Shown: positions 1 through 10,000, numbered from the stretch's first letter. The stretch: DNA of 64,000 nucleotides from Hafnia psychrotolerans (GCF_014639435.1 NZ_BMFZ01000009.1:190791-254790); one strand, 5' to 3'. Notes: a model not told the origin generated them from the sequence alone. Program-made: numbers and translations.

Positions 1-1530
1 CACCTCAGCCGAATGCTCTCGGACCCGCAGGCGGTCTCGCCGCACTTACCTGTTGAAGCAGGATGGTGCCGGATGAATGAAGAGTACGGTATGCCGGTCT
101 ATCTGGTGATGAAGGTTAACGATAGTCAGCACCTTATCGCGCTGAATCACTATGCCGACTGGGTGAGTCAGACCTTCGATCTCGACGGGTTTTATGTGCA
201 CCGCAATGGCAATAACGTCGCCTGGCTGCCGAAATGCATTGAGAAAGCCCATGCGGTGAAATTCCTGCTGGAAAAACTACGTGCAGAAAACCCCGCCCGC
301 CCGGCGCTGGGCTTTGGCGACAGCCTTTCAGATTTGAGTTTTATGCAGCAGTGCGATTTTCTGGCAATACCGCAGCGTAGCCAGCTGCTTAATACACTGG
401 AAAGAGCACTGCCCGCCGTCCTCTCATCGGAGAGCCACATACTGCAACCTGAATCAACGCCACAAACGCTGCTTTCGGGTTCCTACCCGCCTGGCGATAT
501 TCACTTTTTGCTCGCTCCGGTACAGATTGCATTCACCGCGGTGGAAGAGAAAGAGCGCCTGATTCAGAGCGGTGAAAAGCACTATTCTGAGATGCTGTCG
601 CAAGAGCCGTCACCCTCTCACAAACATTTGTCGCTCTACCAGCATGCCATGACAGATTTTGGCCCACGTCTGGCCCATGAGATCACTGCGCTGGCGAAAG
701 GTCTGGTGGCACAAGTGACCGCCAGACCGATTGTGCTGACCTCACTGGTAAGGGCCGGTGTACCGCTGGGAGTTTGCCTACTGCACGCTCTACGCGATAT
801 GCAAGTCGAGGCCGTGCATTACGGCATCAGTATTATTCGCGACCGCGGGCTGGACGAAACCGCGCTGACGCACATTACCCGGCAACACGGCAGCGCGGGG
901 GTGGTGTTTATCGATGGCTGGACCGGAAAAGGGGCCATTTCACGCCAACTCACAGCCTCCCTGGCCAACCGGCCTGAGTTCGGCTCACCGCCCAGGCTGG
1001 CCGTGCTGGCTGATCCCGGAGGATGTGCGTGGTTGTCGGCGAGCGGGGACGATTGGTTGATGCCCTTCGGCATTCTCGGCGCACCGGTTTCCGGACTGGT
1101 CAGCCGTTCACTTTGGCGTGAAAGCGGTTTCCATGGTTCGATGTTCTGCCAACATCTTCAGCCTTTCGATCTCAGCGCAAGTTTTGTCACGGCGGTCGAC
1201 TCCCTGCGTCATCAGCAAACCGGGAATATCCCCGCGGCCCATCCGCGTGAGGACGAAAAAAATGACCTGCAACGGTTGAGTGAGCAGGTCATAAACCGGC
1301 TTGCCGAACGCTTTAATGTTGGTTCGATCAACCATATAAAACCCGGTATCGCCGAAGCGACCCGCGCGGTAATGCGCCGTGTACCGGATCATGTTCTGGT
1401 CACCAGTAAGCAAGATGCCGACGTCGCACTGCTGGTTCATCTGGCCGAAAGTTTGGGGATCCCGGTAGAAGAAGTCGGATCTGACATTGGGGTATATCGC
1501 GCCGTCACCCTGATTAAGCCTATTCCTTGA
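1..1530 (+). CDS. Ter-module HAD / phosphoribosyltransferase / PELOTA protein (5' end cut by window)
   Basis: The reading frame is open from base 1, so the N-terminus probably lies outside the window; the first in-frame ATG is at 13. Counting from that ATG (505 residues), residues 1-140 look like the C-terminal half of a HAD phosphatase, with the acidic motif GFGDSLSDLSF near 100-110. Residues about 155-385 match the PRTase domain once called StiP, with a PRPP-loop-like VVFIDGWTGKGAI near 297-309. Residues 430-505 resemble the PELOTA RNA-binding domain. These domains belong to the biosynthetic genes accompanying Ter stress systems, proposed to make a nucleoside-like metabolite. HAD and PRTase parts are often separate genes, so their joining in one frame is notable. 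It is followed 15 bases later by the aldolase-like gene. Family assignment is fairly secure; the reaction is unknown. Confidence 0.75.
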   Translation, partial: HLSRMLSDPQAVSPHLPVEAGWCRMNEEYGMPVYLVMKVNDSQHLIALNHYADWVSQTFDLDGFYVHRNGNNVAWLPKCIEKAHAVKFLLEKLRAENPARPALGFGDSLSDLSFMQQCDFLAIPQRSQLLNTLERALPAVLSSESHILQPESTPQTLLSGSYPPGDIHFLLAPVQIAFTAVEEKERLIQSGEKHYSEMLSQEPSPSHKHLSLYQHAMTDFGPRLAHEITALAKGLVAQVTARPIVLTSLVRAGVPLGVCLLHALRDMQVEAVHYGISIIRDRGLDETALTHITRQHGSAGVVFIDGWTGKGAISRQLTASLANRPEFGSPPRLAVLADPGGCAWLSASGDDWLMPFGILGAPVSGLVSRSLWRESGFHGSMFCQHLQPFDLSASFVTAVDSLRHQQTGNIPAAHPREDEKNDLQRLSEQVINRLAERFNVGSINHIKPGIAEATRAVMRRVPDHVLVTSKQDADVALLVHLAESLGIPVEEVGSDIGVYRAVTLIKPIP

Positions 1531-1545
1531 GCCGGAGATAAATTG

Positions 1546-2490
1546 ATGAAAAAAATCACGCCCAATGACCTCGGGGCCACCATGTATGTTCCTGCCACGC
1601 ATCCAGAACTGACGCGCATTGCCTGCGGAGAAAAATATCCGGAACTGTTGTCGATGGTGATCTGTCTGGAAGATGCCGTGCTGGATCGTGATATCCCGCA
1701 AGCGTTGAATAATCTGCGGGATACCCTGCTCGCGCTCAAAAGCCCGCGTCATTTCAACGATGGACCGCTAGTATTTATCCGACCACGAAGCACTGCCATG
1801 GCCGCCAGACTGGTGGCTGATAAAACCTTTTTATTGCATGCGGCTGACGGTCTGGTGTTGCCAAAGTTTAGGTTATCCTCACTCGATACCTGGCTGAGTA
1901 TTACCGCTGGCACTCATCTGCTATGGATGCCCACACTGGAAGATGCCGAAGTGTATGACGTCACCAAAATGCAGCAGATGGCGGAAGCGCTGAAAGCCAA
2001 AGCCGCCGACCGCGTATTGGCGCTGCGTATTGGGGGTAACGATCTGATGAGTGTATTGGGTTTGCGCCGGAGTAAAGAATATACCTTGTACGAAGGTCCA
2101 CTCGGCTATGTGATCAAAATGCTGGTGAGTGTGTTCGGCGCACAGGGTTTTGCCCTGACGTCTCCGGTGTGTGAGTTAATCGAACCCGACGACATACTCA
2201 GACGCGAACTCAAACAGGATGTTCTGCACGGGCTGGTGGGGAAAACGGCAATCCATCCCAGCCAGATCCCGGTCATCCATCATGCCCTGCGCGTGGCGCC
2301 CCGCGACTATCAGGAAGCATTACGCATCCTCAATGCAGACAGCGCGGTTTATAAATCCGACGGCGCTATGTGTGAACCCGCGACACACGTCAATTGGGCG
2401 CACCGGATTATTCAGCAGGGGAAAAGATATGGGTATGTGGAGACAAGCCATGGCGGGCAGGATCTGGGGGCTGCTGCCCAAACCGGCTAA
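1546..2490 (+). CDS. HpcH/HpaI aldolase / citrate-lyase-beta-like protein of the Ter module
   Basis: A 314-residue protein of the TIM-barrel C-C bond lyase family (CitE/HpcH-like). Visible features are the early strand SMVICLEDAVLDRD (metal-binding acidic cluster), the basic strand PLVFIRPRS, LVLPKF in mid-barrel and GKTAIHPSQIP near the C-terminus, all typical of CitE-like enzymes. The ATG at 1546 is preferred over the TTG at 1543 because GGAG lies about 9 bases upstream. It sits directly behind the PRTase/PELOTA gene and is probably co-transcribed; this pairing is characteristic of the Ter biosynthetic module. The substrate is not known. The ter genes themselves are not visible here and may lie to the left. 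Confidence 0.8.
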   Translation: MKKITPNDLGATMYVPATHPELTRIACGEKYPELLSMVICLEDAVLDRDIPQALNNLRDTLLALKSPRHFNDGPLVFIRPRSTAMAARLVADKTFLLHAADGLVLPKFRLSSLDTWLSITAGTHLLWMPTLEDAEVYDVTKMQQMAEALKAKAADRVLALRIGGNDLMSVLGLRRSKEYTLYEGPLGYVIKMLVSVFGAQGFALTSPVCELIEPDDILRRELKQDVLHGLVGKTAIHPSQIPVIHHALRVAPRDYQEALRILNADSAVYKSDGAMCEPATHVNWAHRIIQQGKRYGYVETSHGGQDLGAAAQTG

Positions 2491-2497
2491 TGCTTTA

Positions 2498-3170
2498 ACT
2501 TCAACTTCAAGACCTTGGGTTGCCACTCAAACTGGCTTTAAGGTCAAGACCTTGGGTTGCCACCCAAACTGGCTTTAAGGTCAAGACCTTGGGTTGCCAC
2601 CCAAACTGGCTTTAAGGTCAAGACCTTGGGTTGCCACCCAAACTGGCCCAAAGGGTCGCAGTCGCTCGACCCTTTGGAATCCCCGCTTTTTAAAAACAGC
2701 AGCTGCGCGAGTCACAATGGCCGTGTTTCAGTTACCTCGGTTATAGCCGCAAAATGTCGCCGCTTAGGCGGTCCCTTCACTTCGGGTTACAACCGCGTAA
2801 AAAGACCCGCGGTTTTCCACCTCTCGTTCAGCGTCATTTTTGAATGCGGCCGACACTTTTTTAAAAGACAAAACTTCTTTAAAGATAAAAGCAGACCAGG
2901 TTTTGAATTTGAATTTAAAGAAGCCGAGGCCGCGTTCAAAACGACGTCGAGGGAGAGGCGTAAAACCGCGTGGGTTTTTACGCGGGTTGAAGCCCGAACA
3001 GAGAGCACCGCGCAGCGGCGGAGTTTGCGGCTATCACGCAGGCTTCTGAAACACGGCCATCCCCACTTGCGAAGCTGCTGTTTTTAAAAAGCTCGGATTC
3101 CAAAGGCCCGAGCGACTGCGGGCCTTTGGTCGGTGTGGGCCGACGCCCACGACCTTGAAGTTGAAGTTGA
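2498..3170. repeat. Large imperfect inverted repeat (about 670 bp) with internal hairpins
   Basis: The left arm (about 2498-2880) aligns with the reverse complement of the right arm (about 2920-3170). Matching landmarks run inward: AACTTCAACTTCAAG with CTTGAAGTTGAAGTT; a 30-base hairpin at 2648-2677 with one at 3100-3129; GCTTTTTAAAAACAGCAGCT with its complement near 3072-3092; GGCCGTGTTTCAG with CTGAAACACGGCC; ATAGCCGCAAA with TTTGCGGCTAT; and CCGCGTAAAAA with its counterpart near 2975. The hairpin stems differ between arms by paired, compensated changes (CCAAAGGGTCG versus CCAAAGGCCCG), while the loop CAGTCGCT is kept as its exact complement AGCGACTG. Open frames in the element look like by-products of symmetry. 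It fills the space between the Ter-type aldolase gene and yegD. I do not recognise it as a named element; a dispersed chromosomal repeat is my guess. Confidence 0.8.
2509..2647. repeat. Four tandem copies of a 37-bp repeat
   Basis: Copies begin with AAGACCTTGGG at 2509, 2546, 2583 and 2620. The first three are full length and the fourth runs into the next hairpin. Each unit holds the small hairpin TTGGGT-TGCC-ACCCAA; the first copy has one mismatch (ACTCAA). The array forms the outer left part of the large inverted repeat. Confidence 0.9.
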
Positions 3171-3243
3171 ATTCAAAATTGAATTTGAAATTAAAACCAA
3201 AACCACATACAGTCCTGCCCCTTCTTTGGCATGGGGAACAGTG

Positions 3244-4596
3244 ATGTTTATTGGATTTGACTACGGCACCGCAAATTGTTCAGTCGCCGTGATGCGCGAT
3301 AATAACGCCCACCTACTGGCGTTAGAAAACAACGATCCTTATTTACCCTCCATGCTGTGTGCGCCTACGCGTGAAGCGGTCAGCGAATGGCTGAACCGTC
3401 ACGGGCAGGTTCCACCGGGCAGTGACGAAAACATTGCGCTGTTGCGCCGCAGTATCAGTTTCAACCGTGAGGAAGATATCCCGGTTAATGCCAACAGCGT
3501 GAATTTTGGTTTACGTGCTCTTTCGACCTATATGGAAGACCCGGAAGAAGTCTACTTTGTGCGCTCGCCAAAATCCTTCCTGGGTGCTAATGGGTTGAAA
3601 CCACAGCAGATTGCACTGTTTGAAGATCTGGTCTGCGCCATGATGTTTCATATCAAACGTCAGGCGGAAAACGCTCTGCAACAAAGCATCGAACAGACGG
3701 TGATTGGCCGTCCGATTAACTTTCAGGGCATGGGCGGCGAAGAAGCCAACCGCCAGGCGCAAGGAATTTTGCAACGCGCTGCCGAGCGGGCCGGTTTTCG
3801 CGATATCGCTTTCCAGTTTGAGCCTGTCGCCGCGGGTCTTGATTTTGAAGCGACGCTGAGCGAAGAAAAAACCGTACTGGTCGTCGATATCGGTGGTGGA
3901 ACCACCGACTGTTCAGTGCTGTTGATGGGTCCACAGTGGCGCGACAAAGCCGAACGCCAGCAAAGTTTGCTTGGCCACAGCGGCTGCCGCGTAGGCGGAA
4001 ACGATCTGGATATTATGACCGCATTTAAGCAGCTGACCCCGCTGTTTGGTATGGGTAGCGAAACGGCGAAGGGCATTGCTATTCCATCCCTGCCTTACTG
4101 GAACGCCGTCGCGACCAACGACGTGCCTGCCCAGCTGGATTTCTACAGCGTAGCCAATGGTCGTATGTTGCGGGATCTAATCCGCTATGCTGCCCAGCCA
4201 CAGCAGGTAAAACGCCTGCTGAAAGTACATCAACAGCGTCTGAGCTACCGGCTGGTACGGATGGCGGAAGAGAGCAAAATCGCGCTGTCTGAGCGTGAAA
4301 ACGTCACAACGGCTCTGGATTTTATCGAAGCCGGCCTGACAGAAAATATCAGCCAGCAGCAGTTAAGTGATGCAATATCACAACCGCTGGCGCGCATTCA
4401 GGAGCAGGTGAATCTGGCACTCTCCACCAGCAATATCACGCCGGACCTGATTTACCTGACTGGAGGCAGCGCACGTTCACCGCTGCTGCGTGCAGCATTA
4501 CAAGCGCAGCTACCCGGTATCCCGCTGGTCGGGGGTAATGATTTTGGCTCAGTCACTGCCGGGCTGGCCCGCTGGGCGCAAACACTGTTCCGTTAA
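3244..4596 (+). CDS. yegD: Hsp70-family molecular chaperone YegD
   Basis: A 450-residue protein, the usual YegD length. It begins MFIGFDYGTANCSVAVM, the actin-fold phosphate-1 motif of Hsp70 ATPases. It continues with VLVVDIGGGTTDCSVLLM (phosphate 2) and LIYLTGGSARSPLLR (adenosine motif). It lacks a DnaK-type substrate-binding domain, as is normal for YegD. The ATG at 3244 is chosen because upstream in-frame sequence belongs to the inverted repeat and its low-complexity tail. In E. coli yegD also neighbours the mdtABCD-baeSR region, so this is core synteny. The cellular role is not well defined; ATP-dependent chaperone activity is inferred from family. It ends at a bidirectional terminator shared with the convergent aldo/keto reductase. 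Confidence 0.92.
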   Translation: MFIGFDYGTANCSVAVMRDNNAHLLALENNDPYLPSMLCAPTREAVSEWLNRHGQVPPGSDENIALLRRSISFNREEDIPVNANSVNFGLRALSTYMEDPEEVYFVRSPKSFLGANGLKPQQIALFEDLVCAMMFHIKRQAENALQQSIEQTVIGRPINFQGMGGEEANRQAQGILQRAAERAGFRDIAFQFEPVAAGLDFEATLSEEKTVLVVDIGGGTTDCSVLLMGPQWRDKAERQQSLLGHSGCRVGGNDLDIMTAFKQLTPLFGMGSETAKGIAIPSLPYWNAVATNDVPAQLDFYSVANGRMLRDLIRYAAQPQQVKRLLKVHQQRLSYRLVRMAEESKIALSERENVTTALDFIEAGLTENISQQQLSDAISQPLARIQEQVNLALSTSNITPDLIYLTGGSARSPLLRAALQAQLPGIPLVGGNDFGSVTAGLARWAQTLFR

Positions 4597-4616
4597 CGGC
4601 CTATCCTCTGAAAGTA

Positions 4617-4657
4617 AAAAACCGCCTGTGTGCTCGTGCCACAGGCGGTTTTTATTT
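4617..4657. terminator. Bidirectional Rho-independent terminator
   Basis: CCGCCTGTG (4622-4630) pairs perfectly with CACAGGCGG (4640-4648), with A-tracts before and T-tracts after. It therefore serves both yegD (+) and the aldo/keto reductase gene (-). Confidence 0.85.
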
Positions 4658-4674
4658 TGAACACAGAGAGAGAA

Positions 4675-5628
4675 TTACTCGTTGCTGGCCTCGTTCAACG
4701 TGAGGATATCCGCATCGTCCAGCGTCAGATCAGCTGCTTTGGCCAGTTCATCCAACTGTTGCAGCGAGGTCGCACTGACAATAGGAGCGGTCACACTCGG
4801 GCGGGCAATCTGCCATGCCAGCGCGATTTGTCCCGGCTTAGCACCCTGTTTCTCCGCCACCTGATCGAGCGCAGCAAGAATCTTCAGCCCGCGATCATTG
4901 AGATACTTCTCGACAACTTGACCGCCGCGCTGACTTTTACTGGCATCGGCTTGAGTCCGGTATTTGCCGGTGAGGAAGCCGCTGGCCAGCGCGAAAAAGT
5001 TGATAACTCCCAGACCATTGTCCGAGACCACCTTCTCCAGATCGTCTTCATACACGTTGCGATCGTACAGATTGTAGAGTGGCTGAAGGGTTTCATACCG
5101 TGCCAGACCATTATCCTGGCTGACTTTTAGCGCTTCACTCAGACGCGGTGCGCTGTAGTTTGAGGCCCCAATAGCCCGTACTTTGCCCTCTTTAATCAGC
5201 GCATCAAACGCTGCCATCGTTTCCGCCAGTGGCGTATCGGCGTCATCATCATGGGACTGATACAGATCGATATAGTCCGTTTGCAAACGGATGAGTGAGG
5301 CTTCAACCGCTTGCTTAATGTAACGAGGGGAAAGCCCCACTTTGCCTTCCCCCATTGGCTTACCCACCTTGGTGGCCAGGATAATCTGGTCGCGCTTGCC
5401 ACTTTTTTTAAACCAGTTGCCGATAATCGTTTCAGACTCACCACCGCTATTGCCCTCAGCCCAACGAGAATAGATGTCGGCGGTATCAATAAAGTTAAGT
5501 TTATGTTCAAGCAAGGCGTCGAGAAGGCTAAAAGATGTCGATTGATCAACGGTCCAACCCAATACATTACCGCCGAACGTTAATGTCGGTACCTGAATAC
5601 CGGAACGGCCCAGTTCTCATTTACTCAT
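4675..5628 (-). pseudogene. Aldo/keto reductase with an in-frame stop at codon 4
   Basis: The frame encodes a NAD(P)H-dependent aldo/keto reductase. The catalytic tetrad is visible as FIDTADIYSRW (Asp, Tyr), LATKVGKPM (Lys) and YIDLYQSHDDD (His), and a GASNYSAPRLSEAL segment and a C-terminal cofactor region are present. Homology begins upstream of the longest stop-free frame: from the ATG at 5628 it reads M-S-K-stop-E-L-G-R-S-G-I-Q-V-P-T-L-T-F-G-G, then joins the intact 295-residue remainder without a frame change. The stop is TGA at 5619-5617; one base change from CGA (Arg) would explain it. Initiation at a later non-AUG codon (for example TTG at 5562) would remove the first barrel strand. 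It may be a recent nonsense mutation, a sequencing error or a gene with a weak internal start. Convergent with yegD. Confidence 0.7.
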
Positions 5629-5765
5629 GACGTACTCCCTTTTTATGAACAGATTAAAATGGCGTTGTCTGTGATGCATTAACGGAAAAAGAATAACAGT
5701 AGCACTCCGGCTCGTAATATCAGGTTAGGGAAGATGTTAATGTGTTAGAAGATAAAAGTGACTCC

Positions 5766-5805
5766 TTATTTCCTCCATTTTTCATGCGCTGGCAATGACT
5801 ACACT
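5766..5805 (+). promoter_or_regulatory. Candidate mdtA promoter with BaeR-box-like sequence
   Basis: TTATTTCCTCCAT at 5766-5778 resembles the 5' part of the BaeR box as I recall it (TTTTTCTCCAT followed by ATTGGC), and TGGC occurs near 5790. TACACT at 5800-5805 is a plausible -10. The arrangement fits BaeR activation of mdtABCD-baeSR and supports the GTG at 5866 as translation start. Confidence 0.45.
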
Positions 5806-5865
5806 ATCGCCTCCGACTCGGCTCAAAATGCCGTTGCCTTGGTCATCAATATAAAGAGTAAGATT

Positions 5866-7098
5866 GTGCGAAAAAGCCCTCTGCGATTTTTAATTATCCT
5901 GCTGATTCTGGTGATTGCGGCGACAAGCATCTGGTATTTCTATGTGGATAAGTCCGGTTCACACAGCATAAAAGCTGACACTCCCGATGCGAAAAATGCT
6001 GCACGGCATGCCGGGGGACGCCGCAATATGCCGCTGCCGCCGGTTCAAGCCGCGATGACCATAGAGAAATCCGTACCACAGTATCTCAGCGGGCTTGGCA
6101 CCGTGACGGCGTCCAATACCGTGACGTTACGCAGCCGGGTTGACGGTCAACTGATGTCGCTGCATTTCACTGAGGGCCAGCAGGTCAAAACCGGTGACCT
6201 GTTAGCAGAGATCGACCCGCGTCCGTATCAGGTCCAACTTACCGAGGCGCTGGGGCAGATCAACAAAGATCAGGCCACGCTCGATAACGCCCGCCGTGAT
6301 CTGGCGCGTTACCAACAACTGGTTAAAACCAACATGGTTTCACGTCAGGATCTCGACACCCAGCAGTCTCTGGTGCGCCAGAGTGAAGGTGCGGTGGCGG
6401 TAGATCAGGGCGCGGTTGACAGTGCCAAACTGCAACTGACCTACAGCAAAATCACTTCGCCGATCGATGGCCGTGTAGGCCTCAAACTGGTGGATGTCGG
6501 TAATATCATCTCCAGCAGCGACACCACAGGCATTGTGGTTTTGACCCAAACGCAGCCCATAGACGTGATTTTCACCCTGCCCGAAGCCACCATCGGTGCC
6601 ATCCTCCAGTCGCAGAAAAGCGGCCAGCCGCTGACGGTGGAGGCCTGGGACCGCACCAATCAGCATCAGCTGACGCAGGGCACCTTGCTGACCCTCGATA
6701 ACCAAATCGATGTCACTACCGGCACCATCAAGTTGAAAGCGCGCTTCAGCAATCAGGACAACGCGCTGTTCCCCAACCAGTTTGTCAATGCACGGCTGAA
6801 AATCGGCACACTGCAAAACGCCGTCGTCGTACCTACCGCCGCAGTACAAATGGGCAACGATGGCCACTTCGTCTGGGTGGTGGGGAGCGATAACAAAGTC
6901 AGTAAACACATAGTGACTACCGGCACACAAGACAGTCAGCAAACCGTGGTCACCGCCGGGCTGAGTGCCGGGGTTAACGTGGTGACCGATGGTATTGACC
7001 GTCTGACCGAAGGCGCTACCGTCGAGGTTATCCGGCCAGAAACCGCAGCGGTGGCCGATAAAGCGCCTGAAAAACATCACCGCCAAAGGAAGTCCTAA
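5866..7098 (+). CDS. mdtA: RND efflux periplasmic adaptor MdtA
   Basis: Membrane-fusion protein of the MdtABC multidrug pump, expected to link MdtB/MdtC to TolC. From the GTG at 5866 it is 410 residues, close to E. coli MdtA (415). It has an N-terminal membrane anchor ([21 protein letters not shown]), a lipoyl/barrel-sandwich domain ([26 protein letters not shown]), a coiled-coil hairpin ([25 protein letters not shown]), and a beta-barrel with [20 protein letters not shown]. An upstream GTG at 5758 extends the frame by 36 residues but would translate through the probable promoter, so 5866 is preferred. The stop overlaps the mdtB start by one base. First gene of mdtABCD-baeSR. Confidence 0.93.
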   Translation: MRKSPLRFLIILLILVIAATSIWYFYVDKSGSHSIKADTPDAKNAARHAGGRRNMPLPPVQAAMTIEKSVPQYLSGLGTVTASNTVTLRSRVDGQLMSLHFTEGQQVKTGDLLAEIDPRPYQVQLTEALGQINKDQATLDNARRDLARYQQLVKTNMVSRQDLDTQQSLVRQSEGAVAVDQGAVDSAKLQLTYSKITSPIDGRVGLKLVDVGNIISSSDTTGIVVLTQTQPIDVIFTLPEATIGAILQSQKSGQPLTVEAWDRTNQHQLTQGTLLTLDNQIDVTTGTIKLKARFSNQDNALFPNQFVNARLKIGTLQNAVVVPTAAVQMGNDGHFVWVVGSDNKVSKHIVTTGTQDSQQTVVTAGLSAGVNVVTDGIDRLTEGATVEVIRPETAAVADKAPEKHHRQRKS

Positions 7099-10000
7099 TG
7101 CAAGCGATGCCGGATAAACCTCAGGGCGGGCCGTCACGGCTGTTTATTCTGCGCCCGGTGGCCACCACGCTGCTGATGATCGCCATTCTTCTGGCCGGTA
7201 TTATCGGCTACCGTGCCCTGCCGGTTGCCGCGTTGCCAGAGGTTGATTACCCGACTATTCAGGTGATTACGCTCTATCCCGGTGCCAGCCCAGATGTCAC
7301 GACTTCAGCGATTACTGCGCCTCTGGAACGCCAGTTCGGGCAGATGTCGGGCCTGAAGCAGATGCAGTCGCAAAGCGCCGGTGGCGCATCCGTTATCACG
7401 CTGCAGTTCGCCCTGGAACTGCCACTGGATGTCGCCGAGCAGGAAGTGCAGGCGGCCATCAATTCCGCCACCAATTTGCTGCCCACCGATCTGCCAAATC
7501 CGCCGGTTTATAGCAAAGTTAATCCTGCCGATCCGCCCATCATGACACTGGCGGTGACATCAAGCGCCCTGTCGATGACGGCGGTGGAAGATCTGGTGGA
7601 AACCCGCGTGATGCAAAAGCTGGCCCAGGTCAACGGAGTAGGACGGGTCAGTATTTCCGGTGGGCAGCGCCCGGCAGTGCGAGTGAAACTCAATGCACCG
7701 GCCATGTCGGCCCTCGGGCTGACCAGCGAAGAAGTGCGTGCAGCCATCGCGGCGGCTAACGTCAATTCAGCCAAGGGCAGCTTTGACGGCCCGGAGCGCT
7801 CAGTCACGCTGTCCGCCAATGACCAGATGAAAACCGCCGCCGATTACCGCGCGCTAGTGGTCAGTTATAAAAACGACGCACCGGTGCGGCTTAGCGATAT
7901 TGCCAGCGTCGAACAAGGGGCCGAAAACAATAAACTGGCGGCATGGGCCGACACACATCCGGCCATTGTGTTGAGTATTCAACGCCAGCCAGGTGCCAAT
8001 GTGATCACCACCGCTGACAGCATCCGGGCGATGTTGCCATCGCTACAACAGAATCTGCCGAAATCTGTCCACATCGAACGGATGACCGACCGCACCGTCA
8101 CCATCCGGCACTCGGTCAGCGACGTACAGTTCGAGTTATTGCTCTCGGTGGCGCTGGTCGTCATGGTGATATATCTGTTTTTACGCAATGTCGCCGCGAC
8201 GCTGATCCCCAGCGTGGCCGTACCGCTGTCGCTGATTGGCACCTTTGCTGCCATGTATTTTCTGGGCTTCTCGGTCAACAACCTGACCTTGATGGCGCTG
8301 ACCATCGCCACCGGGTTTGTGGTTGATGACGCCATCGTGGTGATCGAAAATATTTCGCGTTATATCGAGAAAGGCGAAACACCGCTCAATGCTGCGCTGA
8401 AAGGGGCGGGCGAAATCGGCTTTACCATCATTTCTCTGACTTTTTCGCTGATTGCCGTGCTAATTCCGCTGCTATTTATGGGTGATATCGTCGGGCGTTT
8501 ATTTCGCGAATTTGCCGTGACGCTGGCGGTAGCCATTCTGATTTCCGCCATCGTCTCGCTCACCCTGACACCCATGATGTGCGCACGTATGCTCAGCCAT
8601 GAATCGCTGCGTAAACAGAATCGTTTTTCACGCGCCTCCGAGCGGATGTTTGAGCGCATTATTGCCACTTATGGTCGCGGCCTGACGGTGGTGCTACGCC
8701 ATCAGTGGCTGACGCTCGGCGTCGCGCTCGGTACTCTGGCGCTGACCGCCCTGCTCTATATTTTGATCCCCAAAGGTTTTTTCCCGGTGCAAGATAACGG
8801 GCTGATTCAGGGCACACTGGTGGCGCCACAGTCGGTGTCATTCAGTAATATGGCTAGCCGTCAGCAGCAGGCGGCGGCCATTATTTTGCAGGATCAGGAT
8901 GTGGAAAGTCTGACCTCGTTTATCGGTGTGGACGGCACCAACCCGACGCTCAATACCGGCCGCTTACAGATTGCCCTCAAACCACTGAGCGACCGCAGTG
9001 ACAGAGTGGACACCATTATTCCGCGTTTGCAGAAGGCCGTCGCCAAAGTACCGGGGATCGCGCTTTATCTGCAGCCAGTGCAGGATCTGACCATCGATAC
9101 TCAGGTGGCCCGCACGCAATACCAGTTCACCTTGCAGACGCTAACGGCCGATTCACTCGGTCGCTGGGTGCCGCAATTGCTGGATAATTTGCGCGCCCTG
9201 CCACAGTTGCAGGATGTGAGCAGCGACTGGCAGGATCAGGGGCTGGAAGCCTACATCAAGGTCGATCGCGACAGTGCCAGCCGTCTGGGCATCAGCATGA
9301 CTGACGTCGACAACGCGTTGTACAACGCATTCGCCCAACGGCTGATCTCTACCATTTATACCCAGGCCAACCAATACCGCGTGGTATTGGAACAGGACAC
9401 GGCACAAACGCCCGGCCTGAGCGCCTTGCAGAATATCCGCTTGATTGGCAGCAATGGCACCAGCATTCCGCTTAGTGCCATCGCGCAGTTTGAGCTGCGC
9501 AAAACGCCGCTTTCGGTCAACCATCTCGACCAGTTCCTGTCGGCCAGCGTGTCATTTAACGTGTCCCCCGGTTATTCCCTCGGCGAAGCGGTTAACGCCA
9601 TAAAACAGGCCCAACAGCAGTTGGATCTTCCCGCCGATATCAGCGTGCATTTTCAGGGTGCCACGCTGGCATTTGAAGCTGCGCTCAGCAGTACGCTGTG
9701 GCTTATTCTGGCCGCTGTGGTGGCAATGTACATCGTGCTTGGCGTGCTTTATGAAAGCTTTATTCACCCGGTCACGATTCTGTCGACGCTGCCAACGGCA
9801 GGCGTGGGCGCACTGCTGGCACTGATGCTGGCAGGCAGCGAGTTAGATGTGATTGCCATCATCGGCATTATTTTGCTGATCGGTATCGTGAAGAAAAACG
9901 CCATCATGATGATCGACTTCGCGCTGGCCGCCGAGCGCGATCAGGGTATGACGCCGTATGATGCTATTTATCAGGCCTGCCTGTTGCGTTTCAGACCGAT

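Noticed and set aside
1108..1752. 214-codon minus-strand frame over the end of the PRTase/PELOTA gene and the aldolase gene
   Set aside because: It lies opposite two well-supported genes and has low-quality composition; a shadow frame.
2509..2647. CRISPR array (37-bp units)
   Set aside because: The units are directly contiguous with no variable spacers, so they are simple tandem repeats.
2557..3087. Open reading frames of 69-176 codons inside the inverted repeat
   Set aside because: They run through tandem repeats and palindromic arms on both strands, lack ribosome sites and resemble no family. They are explained by the symmetry of the element.
6340..7137. 265-codon minus-strand frame opposite mdtA
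   Set aside because: Antisense to a clear MdtA; high-GC third positions of mdtA generate the open frame.
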